The notes beneath the pieces were generated by a model, which saw only the letters and a program-made list of their open reading frames with translations, did not search any database and was not told the DNA's origin. Positions 9,050 through 17,728 of a DNA stretch of 64,000 nt are shown one piece after another (position 1 is the first letter of the stretch; every line of letters starts with the position of its first letter). Position numbers and translations under genes: made by a program. Source of the stretch: WHSW01 sp963846165 (GTDB lineage: Bacteria > Actinomycetota > Thermoleophilia > Solirubrobacterales > 70-9); NCBI GenBank assembly GCA_963846165.1, contig CAWJUU010000009.1, positions 1 to 64,000 of the forward strand. The letters are read 5' to 3'.

Positions 9050-10228
9050 ATGCGGATTGCCGTCATCGAGAGCGCTCCCAGGGGCGGCCTCCTGCACTAC
9101 GCGGCACAACTCTCCGAGGGCCTCGCGGAGCGGGGAAATGCCGTCGATTTGATCACGGCTGGGGGCCATGAGCTACGTGAGCCGCCGGGGGCGGTGCGCA
9201 TTCGTGACGTGCTGCCCGCTGCGGTCCGCGAGCCCACCGAGGCGCCCACCGGCATCCGGTATCTGATCCGACGTGCCGGGATCGTGATCCGTGTCGTGGC
9301 GGCCTCTTCGCGCACGTTCTGGGAACTCGCCCGGGGACGCTATGACGTGGCGATCCTGGTCGACGACCTGAGCGTCGCCCCGGCGGCCGCGGGTGCGCTC
9401 GCGCTGACCTTCATCCCGGGAGGCCCGAGGATGGTGGCGATCTGCCATGAGCCGCGCCCCCGCAGCCGGCGTGGCGGAGGGCTGTATGAGCAATCGCGGC
9501 CGCTTCTGGCGATCCTGCGACGCCTCTATCCGAGGCTCGACGTGGTTTTCGTGCATGGTGAGACAAGTCGAGATCAGTTCGTCGAGTTCTGGCCACCGGC
9601 TCGCGTGGCGGTGATACCCCACGGTGACGAGCGACTCCTGGCCTCCGATGCGCCCCCGCCGGCGGCCGAGGAGCGAGTCCTATTCTTCGGCGAGTGGCGA
9701 CGTGCCAAGGGACTCGATCAGTTGATGAGGGCGTTCGACCAGCTCGTCGAACGGCGCCCGCGGGCCACTCTGACGATCGCCGGCGTACCGACTCCGGATG
9801 TCGAGCCCGATCGGGTCAGGTCGTGGGCAGCGCGCCACGGTGCGCGGGTGACGCTGGTCGACCGTTATGTGCCGATCGGGGACGTGGCCGAGGTGTTCGC
9901 ATCCGCAAGGGTGGTAGCCGCACCCTACATCGCGGGGTCTCAGAGCGGCGTCGTCCACCTGGCAATGACCATGGCGCGCGCGGTCGTCGCCTCCGATGTC
10001 GGCGAGCTGCCGACCACGGTGCTCGACGGCGTTACCGGGCGGATCGTCCCGAGCGGCGATGTCGCGGCGCTGCGAGATGCGCTCGCCGAGGTACTTGCAG
10101 ATGCGGAGCTCGCCCGTAGGTGGGGCGCCGCCGGCCGGGCTCGTGTGCTGGCGGAATATGGCTGGGAGCGCGTAGCCGAGCAGGTCGAGGCGAGCCTGTT
10201 GAGCCCAACCCCCGTCAGCCGCTTCTAG
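9050..10228 (+). CDS. GT4-family glycosyltransferase
   Basis: This 392-residue GT-B enzyme begins with MRIAVIESAPRGGLLHYAAQL, whose Gly-rich loop is typical of the family 4 N-terminal domain. The C-terminal half has FFGEWRRAKGLDQLM, the donor-binding loop segment SGVVHLAMTMARAVVASDVGELP and a VLDGVTGRIVPSGD stretch. The usual first Glu of EX7E is replaced in the SQSGVVHLAM region, so donor binding may differ from its paralogues. The start is ATG at 9050; a TAGACT hexamer lies at 9033-9038. Its TAG stop sits in a CTAG that also supplies the stop of the opposing gene at 10225. Confidence 0.85.
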   Translation: MRIAVIESAPRGGLLHYAAQLSEGLAERGNAVDLITAGGHELREPPGAVRIRDVLPAAVREPTEAPTGIRYLIRRAGIVIRVVAASSRTFWELARGRYDVAILVDDLSVAPAAAGALALTFIPGGPRMVAICHEPRPRSRRGGGLYEQSRPLLAILRRLYPRLDVVFVHGETSRDQFVEFWPPARVAVIPHGDERLLASDAPPPAAEERVLFFGEWRRAKGLDQLMRAFDQLVERRPRATLTIAGVPTPDVEPDRVRSWAARHGARVTLVDRYVPIGDVAEVFASARVVAAPYIAGSQSGVVHLAMTMARAVVASDVGELPTTVLDGVTGRIVPSGDVAALRDALAEVLADAELARRWGAAGRARVLAEYGWERVAEQVEASLLSPTPVSRF

Positions 10229-11371
10229 GGATCCGGGCCCTGGTCAAGCGCGATCGCGTACACGGGCATCAGGCGCGCGAGCCATGCGTCCACGGTGAAC
10301 TGCGCCTCGAAGCGGCTTCGCGCGGCGGCGCCGAGTTGCCTGCGCAGGTCCGCATCCGCGAGGAGCGGGTGAAGGGCTGTGGCGAGACCTGCCACTGTCG
10401 GCGGAGGCGGGATCAGCACGCCAGTCTCGCCGTCAACGACGATCTCCGGGATGCCGCCGACATCGGTCGCGACGACGGGCACCCGGGCCGCCATCGCCTC
10501 GAGCAGCGCGGTGGGGAACGCGTCGAAGCTCGAGGGATGGATCAGGACGTCGACCGCGTCGAGCACGGTGAGCACGTCGTCGCGATGGCCGGTCAGAATC
10601 GCCCGATCATCCAGCGGTGCGAGGGCGTGCTCGATCTCTGCCCGATCGGCACCTTCGCCCAGGACCAGTAGGCGCAGCTGGGGGAACCTCTGTGTGAGGC
10701 CGGCGATCGCACTCGCCGCGACGTCGTGCCCCTTGCCGCGGCGAAGGACGCTGACCATGGCGACCACGATCTCTTCCGGTTCGATACCCAGTTCGTCGCG
10801 GACCCGGGGACCGTCACCCGGTGCGCTCGCATCGAATGATCCCGTTGTGCACGGTCACGACCCGCTCGGGGCGGTCGCGACGCGCGTCGAGATAGCTGCC
10901 GCGAGCAGCCTCGGAGACGGCGATGACTCGTCGGGCGCAATGCCTCCGAGCTGTCGCCATGAGGCGAAGCTTGACCAGGTCACGGACGTCACGAGGCCGT
11001 TCGATCAGATGAACGGTGGAGACCGTCGGGATCCCCAATCGACGGGCAGCGAGACCGCCCAGGAAGTCCGAGTACCCGAGATGAGTGTGCAGGAGATCTG
11101 GCTCGATCTCGGCGAGGTGAGCACTGACGGCTCGATGATCGCGTGGCTTGAGCAGGCTTGCGGTCGGTACTGCGAGAGGCGCGATCCCCGCCCTCCTCAG
11201 CCGTGCGGCGGCCCCGGTTCCAGAGTGAAGGTAGGCGACCGAGACCTCAATCTCGGCCCGTCGGACGCCGACAGCGAAGTCGGCGAGCAACGTCTCGGCG
11301 CCGCCCCAGGTCAGCGAATCGATCAGGACATGCAGCCGCCGGAGTCGATTCGGAACCCACACCGGCGGCAT
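10225..11371 (-). pseudogene. GT4-family glycosyltransferase with a frameshift near 10834
   Basis: Two adjacent minus-strand frames together make one complete GT4 protein of about 382 residues. The N-terminal half (11371 down to about 10836) starts RLRRLHVLIDSLTWGGAETLL and reaches VVTVHNGI, the usual hinge before the donor domain. It then runs into a stop at 10814. The other frame continues from there without a break as DASAPGDGPRVRDELGIEP, then VVAMVSVLRRGKGHD, and ends with the EX7E region FDAFPTALLEAMAARVPVVA and GGIPEIVVDGETGVL. Removing one base in ATCATTCGATGCG (around 10834-10836) restores a full-length enzyme. Both halves are well conserved, so this is either a very recent mutation or a sequence error. 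Confidence 0.82.
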
Positions 11372-11421
11372 GCTACGCGGGGTTCAGGCGAACTCTCGGT
11401 ATCGAGATGGTCGGCGGAGGG

Positions 11422-13290
11422 TCAGCCGCGGTCGCCGAGCCGGATCCATTCGGCCACCGACGGAACGCCCTTCTCGGTCAGGACGAACAGCATGTAGTAC
11501 CCCGGCGGTGCCACGCCGGCGTTGGGAGGGGAGGCGACCTTGAGGGTGGTACGGGAATCCTCGCGCAGCTTCAGGTGGACGAGCCGCTGGTTCATGTCGT
11601 TGGCATGGGTGGTCGCCGAGGGAGCGATGAGAACGGCTTCCGTTGCAGCCGGCCTGCGCCTGACCTCGATCTTCACCTGCTTGCCGAAGCCGACCGTGTC
11701 CGGCGCTTTCCGGATCTTGGGTCGTCGGCCTTTGAACAGGTAAGGAGGCGAGTAGATCTCCCCGGTGTCGGTCAGACTCGGGCTCCCATCCGGCTCGAAC
11801 GGATGCGCGTTGTCACCTCCCGAGAAGACCCGGCCGTCAGGCAGCAGGAGCGCCGTAGAGTGGTAGCCCCTGGTCTCGAGCTGAGCCGGGCCGAGCTTCC
11901 ACTTGCGGTTGTCGGGGTCGTACAGCTCGACCTGCCTGCGGGCGCCGTCCGAGTCGATCGCGTAATTGCCGTCCTCGGGCGTGAATCCCGTCCCGCCGCC
12001 GACCGTGACCATCGAATCATCGGGGAGCAGGACCGTGTTGTGGTACGAGCGTGCGATCCGCAGGGGCTTTTGAAGCTTCCACCCCTTTCCCGGACGTTTG
12101 GCGTTGATGGCTTCGGTTGTTTCGGTGGGCGGCTGGGTTCCGTCTGGCTGCTTGCCGGTGTACGCATAGCCCCCGATCTGGGTCACGTTCCAGGAGCCGC
12201 TCGGCGCCCCGGGCTGCAGAACTGCCGTTCCACCGATTCGGTAGCCGTTGGCGAGCGGGATGTTCTGCCAGGCAAAGGTGTCGCCCGGGCCGCTGGTCAA
12301 CAGGGCCGAGTCCGTGTCGGCGGGACCAGCCAAGAGGACCTTGCGGTTGGGCAGCACGAAAAGATGCGGATACGGTTCAGTCTGGCGGCTTGCCTGCTCG
12401 TACATCGCGATCGAGCCGATATCCCCTGTCCCCGGTCCTGCGGAGAAGACCTCGAAGTCGGTCGTCTGTACACCGCCCGGCGCCTGCGATCGATGGCCGC
12501 CGAGGAAAACCGTCCGTTCGTCGGGAAGCAATACCTGCGTGGGATACCACCGACCGTCATTCATCTGCGGTTGCTCGGTCCACTGTTGCGCCCAGGGGTC
12601 GAAGGTGAATACCCGGTTGAGCCCCCCCCAGTCGGTGTAGCCGTCGACGTCGGGCTGGTAGGGGAAGAGCAGGTTGCCCCCCGCCACCAGGACCTCGCCG
12701 CTGGCAAGCAAGGATTGTCCGGAGCAGTAGATAGGTGCGATCACCTGCGACTGCGGGCCGCTACCGTCAGGGTCAATTATCGGCGGTGGTACTTCCGTGA
12801 AGGCGTTGGGGCCGTAGCCCTTCGCCGGGTCCCAGATCGTCGCGTCCCCGGAGTTGAGGTCATCGGGCGGAAAGCCCCAGAACAGCAGCTTGCCGGTGGG
12901 CATCAGCACTGAGTGAATGGCGAAATGGGGAAGAGCAAACGGTGCTTGGGTCCAGCGACCTATCTTCTTCGCTGGTGCTCTCGCCGCGGAATCGCGAGCC
13001 AGCTCGTTCGCCTCGCGGCGCTCCCGCCTGATCTCCTGGCGCCTTTCTTCCGCGCTCAGCGTGCGCCAACGGTGCATGCTGCGCCGTTCGTCTCGGCGTT
13101 GCTCCGCGTGCTCGGCAGCATGCGCGGGACCGAGGACCTCGGCTTCGAAGGAATGGAGTGCAGCCTCGGAGAGCGGCAGCTCTCGGCCTCCCGCGTCGCC
13201 GTGCCCGTGCGCCAGTGCTTGCGGACCGACGATGATCACGAGCAGGCTCGTGATCAAGCTGCGCCGCAGCGAGAGGAATCTCCGTGCCAT
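11422..13290 (-). CDS. Secreted galactose-oxidase-like copper radical oxidase (kelch + DUF1929)
   Basis: This 622-residue protein resembles galactose oxidase/GlxA, which oxidises primary alcohols or glycan termini to aldehydes with a Cys-Tyr radical cofactor. A signal peptide follows ATG 13290 (MARRFLSLRRSLITSLLVII...ALAHG). A charged, probably helical linker rich in Arg and Glu comes next, then kelch repeats. Ligand positions by motif, numbered from this start, are Cys189 (IYCSG), Tyr249 (GRWYPT), Tyr476-His477 (RGYHSTALLLPDGRVFSGG) and His562 (TTHANDMNQR). The end PGYYMLFVLTEKGVPSVAEWI is the DUF1929 signature. In Streptomyces, GlxA works with a cellulose-synthase-like glycan system; here it sits beside an exopolysaccharide locus and 114 nt after the riboswitch-controlled secreted protein, probably in the same transcript. 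Confidence 0.85.
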   Translation of the reverse strand: MARRFLSLRRSLITSLLVIIVGPQALAHGHGDAGGRELPLSEAALHSFEAEVLGPAHAAEHAEQRRDERRSMHRWRTLSAEERRQEIRRERREANELARDSAARAPAKKIGRWTQAPFALPHFAIHSVLMPTGKLLFWGFPPDDLNSGDATIWDPAKGYGPNAFTEVPPPIIDPDGSGPQSQVIAPIYCSGQSLLASGEVLVAGGNLLFPYQPDVDGYTDWGGLNRVFTFDPWAQQWTEQPQMNDGRWYPTQVLLPDERTVFLGGHRSQAPGGVQTTDFEVFSAGPGTGDIGSIAMYEQASRQTEPYPHLFVLPNRKVLLAGPADTDSALLTSGPGDTFAWQNIPLANGYRIGGTAVLQPGAPSGSWNVTQIGGYAYTGKQPDGTQPPTETTEAINAKRPGKGWKLQKPLRIARSYHNTVLLPDDSMVTVGGGTGFTPEDGNYAIDSDGARRQVELYDPDNRKWKLGPAQLETRGYHSTALLLPDGRVFSGGDNAHPFEPDGSPSLTDTGEIYSPPYLFKGRRPKIRKAPDTVGFGKQVKIEVRRRPAATEAVLIAPSATTHANDMNQRLVHLKLREDSRTTLKVASPPNAGVAPPGYYMLFVLTEKGVPSVAEWIRLGDRG

Positions 13291-13404
13291 GGCTCTCGAT
13301 GCTAGGACATGCGAATGAAAAGTGGGCTTAGAAAGAGCCGGCTTCGAGGCGCATGAGGTTTCGTCCCATCCCATGTGCTTGCGTCCAGCCGCCTGTACGC
13401 GTGA

Positions 13405-14772
13405 TCAACACCCGCCCTGCGAGACGCACGGCGCGGCCATCTTGAGCCGATTGGCCCAGTCGACGCCCTGCGTGAGATCGAAGCGATACTGAGCCTTTCC
13501 CGTGGCGGGATTCCTCCAGGCCGGCAGGCCGGCGTCCTTCGCGATCTGCACCCAGGGATCGGCCTGGCCGAAGCTGGTGAAGCTTGAGCCCGACTCGATC
13601 TTGATGAAGCCACCGCCCGTATCGCCGACGAACATGCCGTAGCGCGCCATTGCCCTCATGATCGTCTGCTTCCATGCAGGCGCGCCGCTGGCGACGATCT
13701 CGGACGCGCTCATGTCGAGAAAGAAGTGGGCACCCATAGGTGGTGCGCCCGCGTTGGAGAGGCCCAGCTCCGAGCAGCTGCGTCCCGCGCCGGCGCCCGC
13801 GGGCGCGACGGACTTGCCGTTCGTGCACTTGACGGCCATGAATAGGGCGTGGTTGATCTCTCCGGCGGCAAGTTCGGCGGGCCGGATGATGCCGGCTACT
13901 CCGCCGAAGTATGCGGCGGTGCCGTTTGAGTCGAGACCGTCGCCGTCAGTTCGGGTTCGACCGCCCCACGAGATCGTGATCGTCCCCCCAGCGGAGGGCT
14001 TGTCTCGCACCTGCCAGAAGTCGTACTCCCAACCCGAGGCCTGATCGATCACGGCCATGTGGCCGTCATCTCCGCCGGCCGCTCGCGCCGCGCTCGGGAT
14101 TCGCACCTCCATCCCCTCGATCTCACACGTACCCCAGTTCTCGGCACAGTGGACCGTGTAGACCGGGTCCGTCGGTTGCGAGTAGTAGAGCGGGTGCTCC
14201 CAGTCTTCCGGCGTGTCGGCTGTGCCGACGCTGAACCTCGGTGAGTAGCCGCCCGCACCGGGTGCGTTCCAGTAGCCGAGCCAGCGATTGACGGCGGCAG
14301 CTGAATCGGGTGCTATCGCCGGGCTTGAAGGGAGCGCCCTGTTGAAGGGGCTGGCGTCCGAGTAGGGACGCCAGCAGGCGCCTGGGGTGGTAAACGCGGT
14401 GAAGGTCCCGAACTCACACGAGGTCGCGGTCGGCGGCGTGGGTTTCACGGTTACCGAAAGGCGTCCCTTGCTTGCACGAGCGGGGCTGCGCAGCTGGAGC
14501 CTGGAGTTGGCGACGAGGGTTTGGCGGACGCTTGCCCGCGAGACACGTCTGCGAACGCGGTGCCCTCGCCGGTCGCGGAACTCAACGTAGGCGCGGCGGA
14601 TTGACGTCGGCTCCACGCCTCGCGGTTCGAAGACCATCGCGTGTGCCAGCTTGTCGACCGGCTGGAAGTGCTTGGTACGTGCGCTCGCCGTGGTCGCCAC
14701 GAGCAGGGTCCCCGCGACCGCCATCGCGGCCACGATAAGCGCCTGTGCGGTTCGATTCGGGGTCCGTGCCAT
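13405..14772 (-). CDS. Secreted Cys-rich protein of unknown function, behind a c-di-GMP riboswitch candidate
   Basis: I do not recognise a named family. The 455-residue protein has a clear signal peptide (residues 1-32, ending TTASARTKH). A basic region to about 110 is followed by a globular part with eight cysteines in four close pairs (SCEF/ACWR, HCAE/TCEI, KCTN/SCSE, PCVS/GGC), consistent with disulfides outside the cell. Notable motifs are GDDGHMAVIDQASGWEYDFW and GAHFFLDMS, which resemble glycan-active or sandwich-fold secreted proteins, but I would not assign an enzyme class. AGGGAG lies about 8 nt before the ATG at 14772. The leader carries a GEMM-like riboswitch. It is followed 114 nt later by the copper oxidase gene. 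Confidence 0.75.
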   Translation of the reverse strand: MARTPNRTAQALIVAAMAVAGTLLVATTASARTKHFQPVDKLAHAMVFEPRGVEPTSIRRAYVEFRDRRGHRVRRRVSRASVRQTLVANSRLQLRSPARASKGRLSVTVKPTPPTATSCEFGTFTAFTTPGACWRPYSDASPFNRALPSSPAIAPDSAAAVNRWLGYWNAPGAGGYSPRFSVGTADTPEDWEHPLYYSQPTDPVYTVHCAENWGTCEIEGMEVRIPSAARAAGGDDGHMAVIDQASGWEYDFWQVRDKPSAGGTITISWGGRTRTDGDGLDSNGTAAYFGGVAGIIRPAELAAGEINHALFMAVKCTNGKSVAPAGAGAGRSCSELGLSNAGAPPMGAHFFLDMSASEIVASGAPAWKQTIMRAMARYGMFVGDTGGGFIKIESGSSFTSFGQADPWVQIAKDAGLPAWRNPATGKAQYRFDLTQGVDWANRLKMAAPCVSQGGC

Positions 14773-14804
14773 CTGTCCAGCTCCCTGCTGGCCCAGCGGC
14801 CCCG

Positions 14805-14893
14805 GCCCGTGACCTTCGGTGACTCGGCTAGCTCCGTATGGAGCCCCGTGGCTTTGCGAGCCCGCCTTGCGACGGGGGTGCCTTTGTCGGGGA
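14805..14893 (-). promoter_or_regulatory. Cyclic-di-GMP-I (GEMM) riboswitch candidate
   Basis: Read on the minus strand, the leader contains AAAGGCA, a hairpin CCCGTC-GCAA-GGCGGG with a GNRA loop, then the hallmark GCAAAGCCACGGG. A second perfect hairpin GGCTCC-ATAC-GGAGCT follows, then AGCCGAGTCACCG. This is the element order of the GEMM-I aptamer: P2 with tetraloop, the conserved GCAAAGCCACGGG junction, P3, then AGCC-GGGT-GCCG. J1/2 and the closing P1 helix are less canonical (GGCACC against GTCACCG). The element ends about 20 nt before the Shine-Dalgarno of the secreted protein starting at 14772. A GC-rich run downstream (GGGCCGGGGCC) could act as the expression platform. Confidence 0.72.
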
Positions 14894-15060
14894 CGTGCCT
14901 GCTAGGCGCGTCATTCTGTTCACCGGTTAATCGGGTGCGGCGGCTCCGAGCTTGCCGATTCCTGGCGTGCCTGGACGCACGTTGGAGGCAACCCGACGGG
15001 TGTATTTCTGCGCCGCTCAGCAAGAGGTGCCGGCCCGCAACGGACGATCGGACTCGGCGC

Positions 15061-15700
15061 TCATCCCGACAGACGCCAGAAAATCGCGTCGGCTTGAACC
15101 AGGTCGCCCCGCCGCAAGGTGTGGGTGAGGGGGTTCAACATCAACCGTGTGAGCCCGTTCTCCAAACGGGCTGTGAGCTCACCCGCGGTCGCTTCTCCAT
15201 CGTAGAACGGAGCAGCCAAGGAGAGTTCCAGCTGTACGCCGGCGCAGGTCGCGAGGATCTCGCCTGCTCCGTCGAGCAGAGCCCTTTCCGAGCTCTGGTG
15301 TCGATCTTGAGGAAGGCGCGCCGTCCCACGGACCTACGTTGCCAGCTGATCGAGCGCGGCAATCGGAACTTGCTCTGAATATGCGACCGCTGCGTCAGGA
15401 TCGCGGTCGGCGAACTGCTTCGACAGCTCCCAGGGTCGAGCTCAAACGCATGTTTTCCGAGATGTGGATCTCCGTCTCCCGTTCGTCTGGCCGACCGCCG
15501 TTTGCGCCACCTCCCACCGCCGATCTGACGCCGCACGGTTCTGGAGAACAGGAAGGAGCCGAGCCCAGTAGACGCTTGCCCCGACGGGCCAGGGAGCGCG
15601 TGCGGGGTTCGAATCGAATGTCACCGTAACCCACCGGTCGCCACGCCGGGCTACCAGCAGGGCCTGGCTCTCGCCACGGTCCGAGAGAGCCGCGGGCGAC
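15061..15700 (-). pseudogene. Decayed FkbM-family methyltransferase
   Basis: No single frame is open, but minus-strand fragments line up in FkbM order. They are VTVTFDSNP near 15640, RRWEVAQTAVGQTNG near 15510, EIHISENMRLSSTLGAV near 15460 and EQVPIAALDQLAT followed by a TAG near 15340. RAFLKIDT (near 15310) comes next, then an unbroken C-terminus from SERALLDGAGEILATCAGVQ through LELSLAAPFYDGE to LVQADAIFWRLSG and TGA at 15061. FLKID and the VQLELSLxPLYxG and vDAIF segments are diagnostic of FkbM SAM-dependent methyltransferases, often sugar O-methylases. At least three frame changes and one stop separate the pieces, so the gene is dead. It may have been part of the same glycan locus. Confidence 0.75.
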
Positions 15701-15713
15701 GACGCCTGTGGGG

Positions 15714-16406
15714 TCAGTTCAACGCCGGCTCAGCGTCGACCAGGCGCGCGAAGACCGCCCAACGTTGTGCCGCGCTGTATAGCGGGTGGCAGGCGGTCAG
15801 CACGAGGCGTTCGTAACCGACGTCGTCGACGATGTCTACCTGGTAGGGGTCGACGATCTCGTGCTTCTCGACCTCGTAGGTGAACGTCCCGTAGGGCATC
15901 TCGAGCACGATCTCGTCGCCGTCGGCGATCGAGTCGATGTCGTGGAACGGTGCCAGGTAGGTGGTTCGATGGCCGGCGATCCCGATCGTCTTGCCCTGGC
16001 CCGGGAAGGCGGTGTCGGGATAGTGGCCCGGCCCCTTCTGCAGCGTTGCCGTGTCCGTGCCCTGGACGACGACCGTATCGAGGCCGATCGACTCGATCTG
16101 GATCCGTCCGATTCCCTCGCCGGTCCGTGCCTCACCTTCGAACACATCGGCGAGCGCTGCGAAGTCGGGGTCAGCGCCGCCATCTCCGTTGGACTTGCCA
16201 TCCCCAGCGTAGACGTCGCGCACCTCGCTGCTGGCGAGAAAGCGGTCCTCGAGCTCCTGCAGCGAGTCCGCCGCCTTGCCCTGCTGAATCGAGCCGTAGA
16301 TCGTCGACACCGGCTCCTTCCACGCCAGAGTCATGGCGACGTCGACCAGGATCACGACCCCGGCAGTGATCAGAGCGATCGAAAGTATGTGCAGGGCCCG
16401 GCGCAC
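15714..16406 (-). CDS. Sortase (class E-like transpeptidase)
   Basis: This 230-residue membrane-anchored cysteine transpeptidase links LPXTG-type or LAXTG-type proteins to the cell wall. An N-terminal TM helix (about 6-28) is followed by a stalk and the sortase barrel. The catalytic triad is visible: His146 (GIAGHRTTY), Cys206 (LTACHPLY) and Arg215 (SAAQRWAVF). The LTACHP context is closest to actinobacterial class E sortases. No substrate is encoded next to it. The only sorting-signal protein I see in the window is the LPFTG protein at 41456-41779. The start is GTG at 16406, 52 nt from the divergent argG. Confidence 0.88.
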   Translation of the reverse strand: MRRALHILSIALITAGVVILVDVAMTLAWKEPVSTIYGSIQQGKAADSLQELEDRFLASSEVRDVYAGDGKSNGDGGADPDFAALADVFEGEARTGEGIGRIQIESIGLDTVVVQGTDTATLQKGPGHYPDTAFPGQGKTIGIAGHRTTYLAPFHDIDSIADGDEIVLEMPYGTFTYEVEKHEIVDPYQVDIVDDVGYERLVLTACHPLYSAAQRWAVFARLVDAEPALN

Positions 16407-16458
16407 CCACGGACATGATTGCCGATGCGCTAGATGGCGTGCGAGACTTCCGCGTCCG

Positions 16459-17718
16459 ATGTCCGACGACAGGCCACGGATCGCGAGCTACCTGGCCGAT
16501 CCTGCGCAGGTCGGACGCGTGCTGCTGCTCTACTCCGGCGGGCTCGACACGTCGGTGATGCTGCACTGGATCCAGGACCGCTATGACGCCGAAATCGTCA
16601 CCCTGACGGTGGACCTGGGCCAGCCCGGGGAGGACTGGGACGTCGTCGTCGACAAGGCGCGCGACCTCGGCGCGGTCGACGCGATCCGTGCCGACGCTCG
16701 CGAGCAATTCGCGGAAGAGTACGTGCTCCCGGCGATCAGGGCGAACGCTCTCTACGGCGGTGGCTACCCCCTGTTCACGGCCCTCGCGAGGCCGCTGATC
16801 GCCGAGCTGGCAGTCGAGCACGCGCGGGCGACCGGCTGCGACACGATCGCGCACGGGTGCACCGGCAAGGGCAACGACCAGGTGCGCATCGACGGCACGA
16901 TCGCGACCCTCGACCCCAACCTGCGCGTGCTCGCCCCGGTGCGCGAGTGGAGGATGGGTCGCGAGGAGGAGATCGCCTACGCCCGCGAGCATTCGATCCC
17001 GGTGAAGGGCGGCACCGAGTCTGCGCCGTACTCGATCGACGACAACCTCTGGGGCCGTTCGTCGGAGGGGCGGGGGATCGAGGACCTCGCCGAGCCGACC
17101 CCCGACGACGTCTTCAACCTCGTCACCCGGCCCGAGGACGCCCCTGAGGAGCCTGAGCTCGTCCGGGTGGGCTTCGAAGCCGGCAGGCCGATCTCGCTCG
17201 ACGGCGAGGCGCTCGCGCTGGTCGAGCTGGTCGAGCGCGCGGCGGAGCTCGGGGCTCGCCATGGCGCTGGGATCGTCGATCACGTCGAGGACCGGATCAT
17301 CGGGCTCAAGGTTCGCGACGTCTACGAGGTCCCGGCCGCGGCGATCCTGTTACCCGCGCATGCGGAGCTCGAGAAGCTGGTCTCGACGATCCATCAGAAC
17401 AACTTCAAGCGCGCGCTCGAGGATAAGTGGGCATACCTCTGTTACGCCGGGCTCTGGCTCGAGCCGCTGCGCTACGACCTCGACGCCTATATGGAATCGG
17501 CCAACGCGCACGTCACCGGGGAGGTGACGGTGAAGCTGTTCAAGGGCCAGGCGACCGTGGTGGCCCGCAGCTCGCCTTACGCGCTGTATGACCGGGCCCT
17601 GGCCGGCTTCGGGGAGTCGGGGGGCGAGTTCAGCCAGGATGCCAGCCCCGGCTTCATCGAGCTGTTCACGCTTCAGAGTCGGATGGCGCACCGGATTCGA
17701 AACCGCGATCAGGGGTAG
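16459..17718 (+). CDS. argG: Argininosuccinate synthase
   Basis: This 419-residue cytoplasmic enzyme joins citrulline and aspartate with ATP, the penultimate step of arginine synthesis. The N-type ATP pyrophosphatase loop LLYSGGLDTSVM is near residues 24-35, and GCTGKGNDQVR and KGGTESAPYSIDDNLWGRS carry citrulline/aspartate-binding segments. The length is normal for the family. The frame extends upstream to 16333, but those residues are not argG-like and overlap the divergent sortase, so I start at ATG 16459 (MSDDRPRIAS). It stands alone, with no other arginine gene nearby. Confidence 0.96.
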   Translation: MSDDRPRIASYLADPAQVGRVLLLYSGGLDTSVMLHWIQDRYDAEIVTLTVDLGQPGEDWDVVVDKARDLGAVDAIRADAREQFAEEYVLPAIRANALYGGGYPLFTALARPLIAELAVEHARATGCDTIAHGCTGKGNDQVRIDGTIATLDPNLRVLAPVREWRMGREEEIAYAREHSIPVKGGTESAPYSIDDNLWGRSSEGRGIEDLAEPTPDDVFNLVTRPEDAPEEPELVRVGFEAGRPISLDGEALALVELVERAAELGARHGAGIVDHVEDRIIGLKVRDVYEVPAAAILLPAHAELEKLVSTIHQNNFKRALEDKWAYLCYAGLWLEPLRYDLDAYMESANAHVTGEVTVKLFKGQATVVARSSPYALYDRALAGFGESGGEFSQDASPGFIELFTLQSRMAHRIRNRDQG

Positions 17719-17728
17719 GCTGGAGCCA

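Noticed and set aside
10225..10228. CTAG shared by two opposing stop codons
   Set aside because: A neat compact junction, but a chance result of palindromic TAG/CTA overlap; no function implied.
11158..12912. 584-codon open frame opposite the copper radical oxidase
   Set aside because: It is a shadow of a gene whose active-site motifs are all present on the minus strand.
15600..15625. GGGTTCGAATCGAATG, similar to a tRNA T-loop
   Set aside because: No acceptor, D or anticodon arms can be folded around it; it lies in the decayed FkbM gene.
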